A stretch of DNA of 47,420 nucleotides from Symploca sp. SIO3C6 (GTDB lineage Bacteria; Cyanobacteriota; Cyanobacteriia; Cyanobacteriales; Coleofasciculaceae), in contig JAAHHJ010000042.1 of assembly GCA_010692425.1 (NCBI GenBank), positions 1 through 47,420 of the forward strand, given 5' to 3'. Below are positions 34,540 through 44,078 of this stretch, one piece after another. A model generated the notes under the pieces. It was not told where the DNA came from. It saw nothing but the letters and a program-made list of their open reading frames with translations, and searched no databases. Position 1 is the first letter of the stretch; the number at the start of each line of letters is the position of its first letter. Both the position numbers and the translations under genes were made by a program.

Positions 34540-35148
34540 TTAGTTAACAGCAATAGGAGCACGCGTTGCCGAGGGGCGACGCGAAATTACCTGATCAATT
34601 AAGCCGTAGTCTTGAGCTTCAGTGGCTGACATGAAAAAGTCGCGTTCTGTATCTTCCTCAATGCGCTCCAGTGGTTGACCTGTTTGTTGAGCTAAATAGT
34701 TGTTGAGCTGCTTTTTGTGATAAAGAATTTCTTTTGCCTGAATTGCAATATCACTGGCTTGTCCTTGAGCACCACCTAAGGGCTGATGAATCATAATTCT
34801 CGAGTGAGGCAAGCTCATTCTCTTACCCTTGGCTCCAGCACTAAGTAAAAAAGCTCCCATGCTTGCAGCTAGTCCAACACAAATAGTGCAGACCTCGGGA
34901 CGGACTTGATTCATGGTATCAAAAATACCCATACCAGCCGTTACAGAACCGCCAGGAGAGTTGATATAGAGGTAAATATCTTTTTCTGGGTCTTCAGCCT
35001 CTAAAAACAGTAGCTGAGCAACTATTAAGTTGGCTAGTTCAGAAGTAACCTCCTGGCCGAGAAAGACAATACGTTCTCGCAACAAACGAGAGTAGATGTC
35101 AAAGGCACGTTCACCGCGACCAGATTGTTCAATAACTGTAGGGATCAT
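34540..35148 (-). CDS. clpP: ATP-dependent Clp protease proteolytic subunit
   Basis: 202 residues from the ATG at 35148, which has GGAG at seven bases; the frame to 35178 would require GTG. The catalytic triad is complete: S96 (GLAASMGAF), H121 (MIHQPLGG) and D170 (TERDFFMS). The N-terminus [20 protein letters not shown] is typical of cyanobacterial ClpP. It forms the tetradecameric protease chamber used with ClpC or ClpX. No second clpP, clpR or clpX gene is adjacent, so this is a stand-alone copy, as expected for a ClpP1-type gene. The assignment to a paralogue number is not secure. Confidence 0.95.
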   Translation of the reverse strand: MIPTVIEQSGRGERAFDIYSRLLRERIVFLGQEVTSELANLIVAQLLFLEAEDPEKDIYLYINSPGGSVTAGMGIFDTMNQVRPEVCTICVGLAASMGAFLLSAGAKGKRMSLPHSRIMIHQPLGGAQGQASDIAIQAKEILYHKKQLNNYLAQQTGQPLERIEEDTERDFFMSATEAQDYGLIDQVISRRPSATRAPIAVN

Positions 35149-35950
35149 AAGAAAACTCCGAGCAATTGCGCTCACCACTTGCGGATAGTCATGGGCTCAA
35201 GCTAAGGAGCCTAATAGTTCCTTGCTAGTGCTTCTATTAGATTGTAGCGATTAGCATGATCATTCGGTGGAGACTTGTTGCCAGGTGATTTGAATAAAAT
35301 TAATTTTTGTTAAAAATTGTTAAGAGGAATCTTGCTAGTATTGACCCCTTCTGGCGCTAACTAAATGGAAGTCACAGTCAGCTCAGTGGCAAAGTTAACT
35401 CAATCAAGCTAACTTTAGAGTATCGGCTGATTTAGGGTAGTTTACCCTTTACCCTTGTGCCAGTTTACAAGCCGGAACCTACGTTGTAGGAACCAAGGTC
35501 AGATTAGGTATAATTACATGTAGAGACGATTGAGATTAGTGAATTAGCCAATGAAGTGTTATCAGCAAGGTGCTGCTAGCATTTGCACACAGGGGCTTGC
35601 TTGGCAGTATGACTAGAAAGGGAACAAAGACCTTGGCGTAATAAAAGCGTCTGAAAAAACTAGCGCCAGCAAGTCATTGTGAAACTTAGCATAGATACAA
35701 TTTACCTCGGCAGCAGTCAGTTGGTTGGTTCCAATACACCCAAACTCAAGAATTCACCTTCAGCCTGTGGCTGGGTTTGGTTCGGGTGCATTGTAGTTAT
35801 TGGTTATATAGACAGATAGCTAAAGTCCTTAAGGCGCTACTTGAATTGGTTCTAAGATTATACCCGTAAAGTTGCAAGAACCAATAGGCGATTAGTTTAT
35901 GAGTAATCGCTATCTAAACAAATGCAAATCGAAATTTAGGAAAGTCAGTT
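35149..35950. other. Intergenic region with a candidate structured RNA
   Basis: About 800 bp without a gene, upstream of clpP. At 35732-35793 a nested fold is possible: CAATACACCC pairs with GGGTGCATTG (one mismatch) around an inner perfect hairpin CAGCC-TGT-GGCTG. This could be a small RNA or a terminator. The rest is A/T-rich and should hold the clpP promoter region. Confidence 0.4.
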
Positions 35951-36091
35951 ATGCTCAAAAAATTACTCCAAGCTGCTACAATAACTTTCTTGCTCCATCT
36001 AGTGGCATACCTGAGTTCACTCGATAGCACACAGCATACTCCTGTATCCACTCACCAAAGTACACCATATCTGGTGGTTAGCTTGCGATAG
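35951..36091 (+). CDS. Possible 46-residue membrane or secreted peptide
   Basis: ATG at 35951 preceded by AGGA at about nine bases. The translation starts MLKKLLQAATITFLLHLVAY, which looks like a signal anchor, and continues with a polar Ser/Thr/His-rich tail to a TAG at 36089-36091. It lies alone, convergent with the secreted Pro-rich gene. A chance ORF is possible. Confidence 0.4.
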   Translation: MLKKLLQAATITFLLHLVAYLSSLDSTQHTPVSTHQSTPYLVVSLR

Positions 36092-36190
36092 TTCCTTACT
36101 CAGTACTTAGCCTCAATGGTTAACTTCTGAGTATCTCAGGAATTCGATGGTAGTGGAGAGCGCACCTCCAGGATTTACCGGAAGATGATG

Positions 36191-36889
36191 TCACTGTTGT
36201 ACATTCTGTGCTTCTGACTCCGAAGGCGACTCTTCAGATGAAGATGTATTCGTTTCCACTGCTGGTGGTAACTCGTTGGTAGTTGTCTCTGGTACAGGAG
36301 AAATTAGTTCAGTAGTTTGAGGTATTACTGGTGCAGGGGGTATAGTTGTACCCCGTGGTAGATTGTCTGGAATCTCAATAATTGTGGGAGCTGGGGCAGG
36401 GGATGAAGGTTGTTGGGTGGATGTTGGTTGAGTAGGTGTTGGTGCTGTTGGTTGAACTCTAGCTGGTACATTTGCAGGCTGCTCTTCAGGTGCCTCAAAT
36501 CCAAGCAGCAACTGGGTGCCAGGGAAATAAGTTGCCCAGATTTGGGGATCGGGGCGATTTTTCCAGGCCGGACGACTAACTTCTAAGAGTAAAATGGGGG
36601 CGATCGCACCTTGATTTTCTCCAAGGACTGTTACTGACACTTGTGTAACCAAAATGTCTACATCAAAACTACGCTGGGCGGCAGCCCTCGCTACTGCTTC
36701 AGCACGGCGCAGTAAACTTTGGTAACTTTCATCAGTTTGATGATCTAGGGCAACTTCTAAGCGTGCTGTCTTGGCTTGGGCAATTTGGGTGGTAATCGTA
36801 GCTGTGGCGAGCCAGATAGCACCAGTTAAGCACAAGGTTGCTGATAAGCTCAAATGTGCAATTTGTTGGCTGATGGTAGACTTCCTCAT
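36191..36889 (-). CDS. Secreted Pro/Thr-rich protein of unknown function
   Basis: 232 residues. A signal peptide is likely at 1-39 (hydrophobic core LSATLCLTGAIWLATATI, then AQAK). Residues 40-135 form a compact domain (SYQSLLRRAEAVARAAAQRS, FDVDILVTQVSVTVLG, PILLLEVSRPAW) that I believe is conserved in cyanobacteria without a known function. Residues 136-232 are a Pro/Thr/Glu/Ser tail, probably extended in the periplasm or wall. It is divergent from the pseudo-orthocaspase gene. Confidence 0.7.
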   Translation of the reverse strand: MRKSTISQQIAHLSLSATLCLTGAIWLATATITTQIAQAKTARLEVALDHQTDESYQSLLRRAEAVARAAAQRSFDVDILVTQVSVTVLGENQGAIAPILLLEVSRPAWKNRPDPQIWATYFPGTQLLLGFEAPEEQPANVPARVQPTAPTPTQPTSTQQPSSPAPAPTIIEIPDNLPRGTTIPPAPVIPQTTELISPVPETTTNELPPAVETNTSSSEESPSESEAQNVQQ

Positions 36890-37178
36890 TTAAAATAAAA
36901 AATTTCTGATTCTCAATACTATTAATGTAAGTTCGACAAACTTCTGTCGCTCAACTTCTCTCTATCTACGCAGAGAGGGAGGAGCAATAAAAAAATAAGC
37001 CTTTGAGCCTCTCCCGTTGTCGGGGAGGTTTAAAAAGGGGTCAAACTAAATCTATCGAACTTATGTACTATTAACGATCTATGATCAATTTGTCGTCTAT
37101 CGTTGTGAGTAATTAGCCCCTGCCAAATTAAAATAAAGCATCTAGAATAACCAGGAACCTTTTGGGGTATAGGAAGAG
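36890..37178. other. Divergent promoter region
   Basis: 289 bp between two divergent genes. It includes an imperfect hairpin CCTCTCCCG-TTGT-CGGGGAGG (about 37010-37030) followed by TTTAAAAA. No gene is present; promoters for both flanking genes are expected here. Confidence 0.4.
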
Positions 37179-39038
37179 ATGGCACATTACGCTTGCGTTG
37201 CAATTGGTATCAGCCGCTATCAGTTTCTGCAACCTCTAAGCTATGGGGATGCAGATGCACAATCACTACAGCAGTTTTTGGTTGAGCAAGCTTCTTTGCC
37301 TCCTGAGCATTGTTTGCTGTTAACCGATACTTCGCCTACAATTGGCGAATACTCCACTTATCCTAGTCGGGAGAATATTTTAAATTGGCTGGAAACTGTT
37401 GGTCAAAATTCGCGAGTCGATGGCAATGATACTGCTGCTTCCAATTGGCGCTGGTTATTTTTCAGTGGCTATGGCGTCTGTTGGCAACAGGTTGACTACT
37501 TAATGCCTATCGACGGCAATCCTGAAGATATTCCTGGCACAGGCATACCAGTGCAATTTCTGTTTGAATCTCTTCAGGCTCAAGGTAATGACAATCTCTT
37601 GGTATTGTTAGATCTTAATCGTTCACCGGGGTTTGAAACTGGGAATCCTCCTGGTAAAGAGACGGTGGAACTAGCCCATGAGATGGGAATTAGTTTAGTA
37701 CTATCGAGTCAACTGGATGAATTTTCCCACGAAGCAGCTGCCCTTGGTAATGGCATCTTTACGGCAGGGCTCCTCGAAGCGCTACGCTACTATCACTGCG
37801 ATACAACCTTAAATAATCTTTACCAATATCTGCGCAGTCGCACCCCGGAGCTTAGCCACCACCATTGGCGACCACTTCAGACGCCTTTACTAGTGATGCC
37901 AATAAATACTCCCACTAAAGGGTTCATATTACCACTTATTGCTAACTCTGTAGAGAAAGAGAAGATTGCTGTCGGTACTAATGGGGCTATGATTAATAGC
38001 ACTGGTAAAGAGACAAATAATACTGGGGCTAATTCTTCAACAATAACTGATTCTTCAACATCTTTAAAAGGAAACAATACTTCTTTAGTACCCAGAAATC
38101 CAGCCCCACTAAATGAGATACAATCTAAATCAGGAGCTATCGTTAGTTACCAAAATGACCGATCTGGCTCTGATTCGACTCATGAGTCTTGGTGGCAAAA
38201 ACTGCTACTCTGGGGTGGTGCTGCTTTAGTTTTAGCGCTGATAATTGCGGCTGTTATTCTCCGCCACCGCGAATCTTTTATCAGCCAGCAGAAAATAGAA
38301 CCAGTAATTACGCCTACACCACAGGCATTACTAACAACTCCAACCACTGAGGCTACTGCTTCTGCCCCAATGCCTTCAACAACTTTGAATACTCAAGAGT
38401 TGGCGAGTAAAACAGCAAACTCAGATCCTATTCGCATTCAGGAAAATCAGATTACTTTGGCTAAAGCTAAGGGTTTGATTCAACCTAATCAGGCTTCTCT
38501 ATTTAGTCAGGCAATAACTGTGGCTCGTAAAGTGCAATCGGGTGATCCTCTTTATGAAGAAGCACAGGAAAACATTGGGCGTTGGAGTTTGGTGATTCTA
38601 GATTTAGCTGAGGGCAGGGCAAAACAGGGGAATTTCCAAGGAGCAATTGCTGCGGCAAAACTGGTGCCAAAGGATAATCAGTCTGCATATGCTAAATCTC
38701 AACAGAAACTTGAGCAATGGCAAGTTCTCTTCAAACAGCAGCAGCAAAATCGAGGGATTATCCAAGCGGCGAGACAGGAGGTTGAACGCTATCAGGCTTC
38801 TTCTTACAATCGCGCTATTTTGATTCTCCGTCAAGTGCCGTCAGGTCAACCGGGGTATTCTGAAGCGCAGGAATTAATCTCTCAAGCCAGTCGCACAATT
38901 TATCTAATTGCTAATTCAAGGGCAGCCAGGGGCGATTGGAAGCATGGTATTGAGACGGCGGCTTTAGTGCCAAAAGATACCCCCCACTATCAGGATGCCC
39001 AAAAAGCGATCGCTAGATGGCAGCAAAGTAGTAAGTAA
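37179..39038 (+). CDS. Orthocaspase-like protein lacking both catalytic residues
   Basis: 619 residues. Residues 1-250 form a caspase (C14) p20-like fold. The catalytic His position reads FFSGYG (Y98 for H) and the Cys position reads LLDLNRSP (N147 for C of DxCHSG), so this is a Tyr-Asn pseudo-protease. A Ser/Asn/Thr-rich linker leads to one transmembrane helix at about 340-362 (LLLWGGAALVLALIIAAVIL). The rest (about 420-619) contains two long related repeats, each with AI..ARKVQSG/ILRQVPSG, then AI.AAKLVPKD/ET.ALVPKD, then a Trp-ending helix, and is likely to lie outside the membrane. Inactive orthocaspases of this kind are known in cyanobacteria. The stop codon TAA is the first triplet of a TAATAAG array. 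Confidence 0.85.
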   Translation: MAHYACVAIGISRYQFLQPLSYGDADAQSLQQFLVEQASLPPEHCLLLTDTSPTIGEYSTYPSRENILNWLETVGQNSRVDGNDTAASNWRWLFFSGYGVCWQQVDYLMPIDGNPEDIPGTGIPVQFLFESLQAQGNDNLLVLLDLNRSPGFETGNPPGKETVELAHEMGISLVLSSQLDEFSHEAAALGNGIFTAGLLEALRYYHCDTTLNNLYQYLRSRTPELSHHHWRPLQTPLLVMPINTPTKGFILPLIANSVEKEKIAVGTNGAMINSTGKETNNTGANSSTITDSSTSLKGNNTSLVPRNPAPLNEIQSKSGAIVSYQNDRSGSDSTHESWWQKLLLWGGAALVLALIIAAVILRHRESFISQQKIEPVITPTPQALLTTPTTEATASAPMPSTTLNTQELASKTANSDPIRIQENQITLAKAKGLIQPNQASLFSQAITVARKVQSGDPLYEEAQENIGRWSLVILDLAEGRAKQGNFQGAIAAAKLVPKDNQSAYAKSQQKLEQWQVLFKQQQQNRGIIQAARQEVERYQASSYNRAILILRQVPSGQPGYSEAQELISQASRTIYLIANSRAARGDWKHGIETAALVPKDTPHYQDAQKAIARWQQSSK

Positions 39039-39091
39039 TAAGTAATAAGTAATAAGTAATAAGTAATAAGTAATAAGTAATAAGTAATAAT
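39036..39091 (+). repeat. TAATAAG heptamer array, seven units plus one variant
   Basis: Seven exact TAATAAG units and a final TAATAAT begin exactly at the stop codon of the orthocaspase-like gene, so the repeat has become the end of the gene. Confidence 0.95.
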
Positions 39092-39153
39092 TCTCTTCTG
39101 GAACTTTCTCTCCAGAATAAAGGGGGTAGCTAACCTGGATTTTGTATTACTAT

Positions 39154-42100
39154 TTACTCCCAAGTTTTTAACTCACTCATCCAATTACTAAACAAAGTAT
39201 TCATCTGTTCACGGCGAGTTTCAAAAGTAGCAGCAATCCAGATAAAAGCAATCCCGACAATTAGACCAACTATCCACTTTGATATCGGGTAGTCAAACAT
39301 CAAAATTACCAACTGATAACCAGCATTAATTATAAAAGTGGCGGTGCCTACAAACAAAAATGCCCTGACTCTCAAAGACAGCCCTGCAAAAATTATCAAT
39401 ATGCTGATAACTCCACTCACAATACCAGTCCATTGATTACTCAATAAGGCAACAACACAAATTAAACCACTGCCCAATAGGCGCAAATTATGACGCGCCT
39501 GTTTTTGTTGCGGCTGTTTCATTTGCGGATCGACTTGGGCAATATAAAGTAGTGACAGCCCCAGCGGAATCACATACCACAAGTAATTACTAAGCTGTAA
39601 CTCCCAAAACCAACGCCAGAGGAGCCAATTAATTAGTGCCGCACTAATATAGGTAAATCTAATTTGCCGATTAACTATTGCTAGCAAGACATAGAAACTA
39701 GCCGCAGTCAGTAAACTAATGGGGTGAAGTACCATCCCATTTTCCCAAATTGGTATCAGTGGTAAGATAATCGCCACTAAAAACCAAGGTCGTTTTGACC
39801 AGCCCCACCTCTGCCAGGGTAGGATGTAAATAAAGTAGGCAAATACAGAAGCGATCGCACCACTCCAAGCTACTAAAGGTCCAGATAACATCTGCGCCAC
39901 TGGTATAGTGGGCCAATACATCCTCATCCCCAATGCCTCTAAAAAGCCTAGGTAAACCCAGATTTCTCCTAGGGGGCGATGGCGATGGTTACGTCCCTGG
40001 AAAATGGCATATTGAATTAAAAATACTCCTGTGCCCAATCCCACCATTAGGCTAGATTGAATCGCATAGGCACTAGCAGTAATTAATAAAAAACTACTCC
40101 ATAGCCAATGGAGATGGGAAATAACCTTTAGTTCTTGTCGGTTAAAGCGCAGATATCCTCTTAACCAAGGAGATAGCACCCGATAGGCATACATAATACC
40201 AGTACCGAGAGCTGCCATAGCAACCAAGCCATCACCTGCATCACCTGCTCCTGATGCTTGCCTAAGTTGATAAAACAGAATTTCATAGGCAGCAGCAGAC
40301 ACACCCAATAGAGCAAGATAGACGAGGGGTTTAAATTTCTCCTGCCGACGCCCAACGCCAATGGCAATTACCGCTAAAGTCAGGAAAAATAAACCTGTCG
40401 AGCTAGTAAAGGTTCCCCAACGCAGCAAAGTGCCCAAAATACCGTAAACTAATGGTATGATATGCCAGCTGTTGTGCATGTGGCTCTGACCTGTTCGGCG
40501 TTGCCACCAATCCCCCGCTAATTGGGCAATTATTCCTAAAGCCATATTGGCAATAGCTAAGTTGATAATCGGGCTATCAATTAAGCCTAGAGTTTCTGCT
40601 ACCAATAATTCCAGGTTCCAACCCAGAGCATAAAGCGCCCAGTTGGAAGGATTGGACCAACTGCGATAAGCAATCGCTGCCATAGTTATCGTGCCAGCAA
40701 TTAACACTGGAGGCGTTGGCGAGGAAAAACCCCAGTAAACGATTAAAGAGTGGAGTGTCAGCAGGCTCAATTCTAGAGAGCATAGTAAAATCGCCCATTG
40801 GTCTATAGCTCGAGCATAAATCTGTGCCAGCTGAGTCTGACGACGAATCCCCCAACGATAGCCAAGCCAAAGGCTGGTTAGTGTAACTGCTCCAGCAATC
40901 AACCAACCCGATGGTGATAGTGGCGGCAATCCAGGGATATCCTCCCCTAACAGCATTCCCAAAAAACTTAGACCAAAGCCTACTGTAATTACAGCTGCGA
41001 TAGAAACTCGCCACCGTGCCGCCCTACGCAAATAGCGAGTATTAACCAACATCACAATCGTAGCAACACCTAAACTGATTAACTGAACACCTGCTATCCC
41101 CAGCGTCAGAAACTGTACCATCAGCAAAGCAATTGCACTCAAACTGCTAGCTAACTCTTTCTCCCCCTCTCCGCGTCTCCGCGTCTCCGCGTCTCCCCCT
41201 CTCCCCCTCTCCCCCTCTCCCCTTCCCCTTCCCTCAAGAGCAAGGCAACTTGGCATCAGCGTCGCTAAACCTGTAAGAGCTAAGGGAGTAACTAGCCATA
41301 ATAAGCTCCATTCCCTAGTATTAAGCGCTGGTTCAAGCCAGTAATTATAATCATTAGCCCAAAGCAATCCGTAACTCATCGCAGCTAGAGCTAAACCAAG
41401 ATACCAAGCACTGTCTCGCCAAATTGGGAAAAGGCTCTGATGCACAGAGGTGCGGATAACCAGAGATTGAGATTCTTCCCTCTCCCCCTCTCCCCATCTC
41501 CCCATCTGGGCGTCTGGGCGTCTCCTCCTCTGGGCGTCTCCCCCTCTGGGCGTCTCCTCCTCTGGGCGTCTCCCCCTCTCTCCCCTAAATCCTGTCTTCA
41601 ATCTGAAAACTGCAATTAATCCCCACTCTGCCACCATCAGCATTAACAAAATTGCTGCCCAACCTCCTAGACTTAAATTGGGGAAGAAGTAGTTAATAGC
41701 ACTGAGGATAGTGGCGACACCAATAATGTGAGTTAGATATACCAGTGTTTGCAGATTATGGGAAATATCTAAAATACCGCGTCGCTGAGTAAAAATTCCC
41801 AAAGTAATGGTGGAATTAAGTAAATTAAGAGTCCGCAGCAGGGGATTAACCAAGCTGAGGAAGGTAAGCAGAGCCCCAAAAGAGAGAGTAATTTCTTCTC
41901 CCAATTCAGCTAAATTAGGCTTTTGTCGGCGATACAACCACTGTGTTAAGCCTATACTCAAAATTACGTAGGGAAACAACACTAGGCTCAAAAGAGCATA
42001 GGGATTATCTTGAGAATCACTCAAGCCAGTAGCAATTGTCACTAGCTGTGTTTGGATTGCTAAGGGAATCAGCCGCCAGCACAGCCAAATCATCTGTAAG

Positions 42101-43743
42101 CAGATGCCGAAAATCGCCACTAAGTCTAAGGGATACCAAAATTTTAGTAAGCGACTTCTAAAGAAGAATAAGCCAATTAAACTAACTGCGAGCGCTTGCC
42201 AGGGAAACTCTGCTTCCACTGAAACCAGCCAGCCCAACAACAGCAATCCAGCAGTAATTCTGTTTAGGGGAATTAGAGATAGAGAAGTTTCATTGCTCCC
42301 TACTGTAGTTGAATCCCCATTTGAATACTTTCTCCTGCCTCCTGCCTTCTGCCTTCTGCCTCCTGCCTCCTGCCTCCTGCCTTCTGCCTCCTGCCTCCTG
42401 CCTCCTGCCTTCTGCCTTCTGCCTCCTGCCTCCTGCCTCCTGCCTTCTGCCTCCTGCCTCCTGCCTTCTGCCTTCTGCCTCCTGCCTTCTGCCTCCTGCC
42501 TTCTGCCTCCTGCCTTCTGCCTCCTGCCTTCATTAACCCGAGTTTGGTATAACTCCTGATTCTGATTGGATAGCCAAGACAGAAACCAACCGCAAGTGCC
42601 AATAGCTAAGCCTAGCTGTTTAAGTTCCACACCAGCCACAAAAATAGCTCTAAATAGTAGAACCCCCAGACCATAAACTATTATGGCAACAGCATAAATA
42701 TCAAGACTCAAGACAAAATTACGCCTTCTGTATTGCCAATAATAGGTAGCGATGGTTGCGCCTATGCCCAAATAAACCGCTACTATAGGAAATCCTGGCA
42801 AGCTCCAACCCCAGTGCAGGAAACTTAGCCCTAAGTAGTTAACAGCAAAGGCAAGAAGCACAGAGCCTAGAGCCGAAGGTTTTTTGCTCTTCAATTGCCC
42901 TGTGTCTTCATTAGTCGAGAGTACAACTAGTGGCGGCTTTAGTTTCTGATTGAAAAAAGTGATTGCACTAAGGGCGGCTGTAGCACAAATTAGCACCATC
43001 AAATCCCGCCAATTGTGCCACAAGCCAAAACCGTCCATTGCCCAAAAATTCACTGGCACCAGCAGCAGTGCCACAATTTGCAATGTCTTCGATGTCAAGG
43101 GCAAATTATTCTGCCCTCTTGACCAATAGCTAACCCCCCAAAAGCATAAGGTATACCCTAATAAAACTCCGTACTGTCCTGCTGCTGGAAAGTTTGCCCA
43201 CTGGCTAGCGGCTAGTACTCCCGAGGATACTACTACCATGAATACTCCCAGGAATAAAAGCCATCTGAAGCTAAATTCTGTCTGTAGAGATTGCAGCCTT
43301 TGTGCAATCCGGTTGGGGGGTTGAGTAACTCGTTGGCGTGTAGTTGCCGTCGATTCTTCTAGAGCTGATTCTGTAGTAGAGTCTATTTGAGATTGTTTTA
43401 CTGAGACTGTCGGGGCGGCAATGGGCGGCGGCAGTGGAGAGGTAAAATGTTCTCGACAAAGCTCTTTAACTAAAGCCTGATCAACTAAACCTAGGCGCAG
43501 TAGGACATCTAGACCTTTTAACAATTGAGGATGGTCAGCTTTAGTAGTTAGTTCAAGTCTAATTTGAGTATCTGAAAGTAAACCCCAACGCTGCCACAGA
43601 TGTAAACCTTCCAGCAATTCAGACTGCGAGGTTTTGGCAGTTACTTCAATTTTAATTGAACTTTGGGCCTTTGGCGGCAGCGCCTCGTGATTGCCTGGAG
43701 ATGACATAAGCAACAATCCCACACTCAACCCCATGATCACCAT
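39154..43743 (-). CDS. Giant polytopic membrane protein with tandem-repeat insertions
   Basis: 1529 residues. After a short hydrophobic start, residues 30-100 hold two related helical units ([20 protein letters not shown] and [20 protein letters not shown]), then a Pro/Thr linker, and then roughly 25-30 hydrophobic helices to the C-terminus. It resembles the DUF2157-like large membrane proteins of cyanobacteria, whose function is unknown. Three hydrophilic segments are made entirely of DNA repeats: residues about 405-469 (heptapeptide GRRQ(K/E)A(E/G)), about 721-755 ([14 protein letters not shown]) and about 841-862 ([14 protein letters not shown]). All lie between membrane helices. The neighbouring orthocaspase-like gene converges on it. 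Start could also be the ATG at 43734. Confidence 0.75.
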   Translation of the reverse strand: MVIMGLSVGLLLMSSPGNHEALPPKAQSSIKIEVTAKTSQSELLEGLHLWQRWGLLSDTQIRLELTTKADHPQLLKGLDVLLRLGLVDQALVKELCREHFTSPLPPPIAAPTVSVKQSQIDSTTESALEESTATTRQRVTQPPNRIAQRLQSLQTEFSFRWLLFLGVFMVVVSSGVLAASQWANFPAAGQYGVLLGYTLCFWGVSYWSRGQNNLPLTSKTLQIVALLLVPVNFWAMDGFGLWHNWRDLMVLICATAALSAITFFNQKLKPPLVVLSTNEDTGQLKSKKPSALGSVLLAFAVNYLGLSFLHWGWSLPGFPIVAVYLGIGATIATYYWQYRRRNFVLSLDIYAVAIIVYGLGVLLFRAIFVAGVELKQLGLAIGTCGWFLSWLSNQNQELYQTRVNEGRRQKAGGRRQEAEGRRQKAEGRRQEAEGRRQEAGGRRQKAGGRRQEAEGRRQEAGGRRQKAGGRRKYSNGDSTTVGSNETSLSLIPLNRITAGLLLLGWLVSVEAEFPWQALAVSLIGLFFFRSRLLKFWYPLDLVAIFGICLQMIWLCWRLIPLAIQTQLVTIATGLSDSQDNPYALLSLVLFPYVILSIGLTQWLYRRQKPNLAELGEEITLSFGALLTFLSLVNPLLRTLNLLNSTITLGIFTQRRGILDISHNLQTLVYLTHIIGVATILSAINYFFPNLSLGGWAAILLMLMVAEWGLIAVFRLKTGFRGERGRRPEEETPRGGDAQRRRRPDAQMGRWGEGEREESQSLVIRTSVHQSLFPIWRDSAWYLGLALAAMSYGLLWANDYNYWLEPALNTREWSLLWLVTPLALTGLATLMPSCLALEGRGRGEGERGRGGDAETRRRGEGEKELASSLSAIALLMVQFLTLGIAGVQLISLGVATIVMLVNTRYLRRAARWRVSIAAVITVGFGLSFLGMLLGEDIPGLPPLSPSGWLIAGAVTLTSLWLGYRWGIRRQTQLAQIYARAIDQWAILLCSLELSLLTLHSLIVYWGFSSPTPPVLIAGTITMAAIAYRSWSNPSNWALYALGWNLELLVAETLGLIDSPIINLAIANMALGIIAQLAGDWWQRRTGQSHMHNSWHIIPLVYGILGTLLRWGTFTSSTGLFFLTLAVIAIGVGRRQEKFKPLVYLALLGVSAAAYEILFYQLRQASGAGDAGDGLVAMAALGTGIMYAYRVLSPWLRGYLRFNRQELKVISHLHWLWSSFLLITASAYAIQSSLMVGLGTGVFLIQYAIFQGRNHRHRPLGEIWVYLGFLEALGMRMYWPTIPVAQMLSGPLVAWSGAIASVFAYFIYILPWQRWGWSKRPWFLVAIILPLIPIWENGMVLHPISLLTAASFYVLLAIVNRQIRFTYISAALINWLLWRWFWELQLSNYLWYVIPLGLSLLYIAQVDPQMKQPQQKQARHNLRLLGSGLICVVALLSNQWTGIVSGVISILIIFAGLSLRVRAFLFVGTATFIINAGYQLVILMFDYPISKWIVGLIVGIAFIWIAATFETRREQMNTLFSNWMSELKTWE
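41160..41223 (-). repeat. In-frame octamer array, eight units
   Basis: TCTCCCCC, three TCTCCGCG, three TCTCCCCC and TCTCCCCT, inside the 1529-residue gene at about residues 841-862. Confidence 0.9.
41481..41584 (-). repeat. In-frame octamer array, thirteen units
   Basis: Thirteen contiguous 8-bp units built from TCTCCCCC, TCTCCCCA, TCTGGGCG, TCTCCTCC and TCTCTCCC. TCTGGGCG occurs five times. It lies at about residues 721-755 of the 1529-residue protein. Confidence 0.92.
42332..42527 (-). repeat. In-frame heptamer array, 28 units of CTYCTGC
   Basis: Exactly 28 uninterrupted units, each CTCCTGC or CTTCTGC, with no other base change over 196 bp. On the coding strand it encodes a seven-residue cycle (A-G/E-G-R-R-Q-E/K) at about residues 406-471. 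No stop occurs in any of the six frames. Confidence 0.97.
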
Positions 43744-44078
43744 GATCGCTAAGTTTAGTCGGTTTTGGCTATGCCACTTTTAATTTTGTTCCAATTTTGA
43801 ATTCTTCAAACCTTCCCCCCTCTTAATTGAATACACAAATTACTTCTGACCTCTAATAGGTGAAGCAAATTGCTAGGCTTGTATCACAGAAATAATACTA
43901 TTACTATTTTTGTAAATTAATTTTAATCTCTCTTAAAAAAAGTTGTTGCTATTGAGAGCGGAGGTTGGTAACACGATTAACAATTCAGCAAGCTTGTCCT
44001 TACCGAGTTGTTAGATACTTAGGAAAGTGTGGAGAATACATAATATTCCAGTAACAATATCTAAAGATATCAGTCGGT
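43744..44078. other. Divergent promoter region of dxs
   Basis: 335 bp, A/T-rich, between the membrane-protein gene and dxs. I looked for a TPP-riboswitch core, since Dxs is a TPP enzyme, and found none. No gene and no repeat array are present. Confidence 0.45.

Noticed and set aside
42104-42602. Open frames of 75-151 codons in all six frames across 42.1-42.6 kb
   Set aside because: They exist only because the CTYCTGC heptamer has no stop codon in any frame; the real gene is the 1529-residue minus-strand frame.
43744-44078. Possible TPP riboswitch ahead of dxs, because Dxs uses TPP
   Set aside because: The conserved CUGAGA and ACCUGAUC-like cores are absent.
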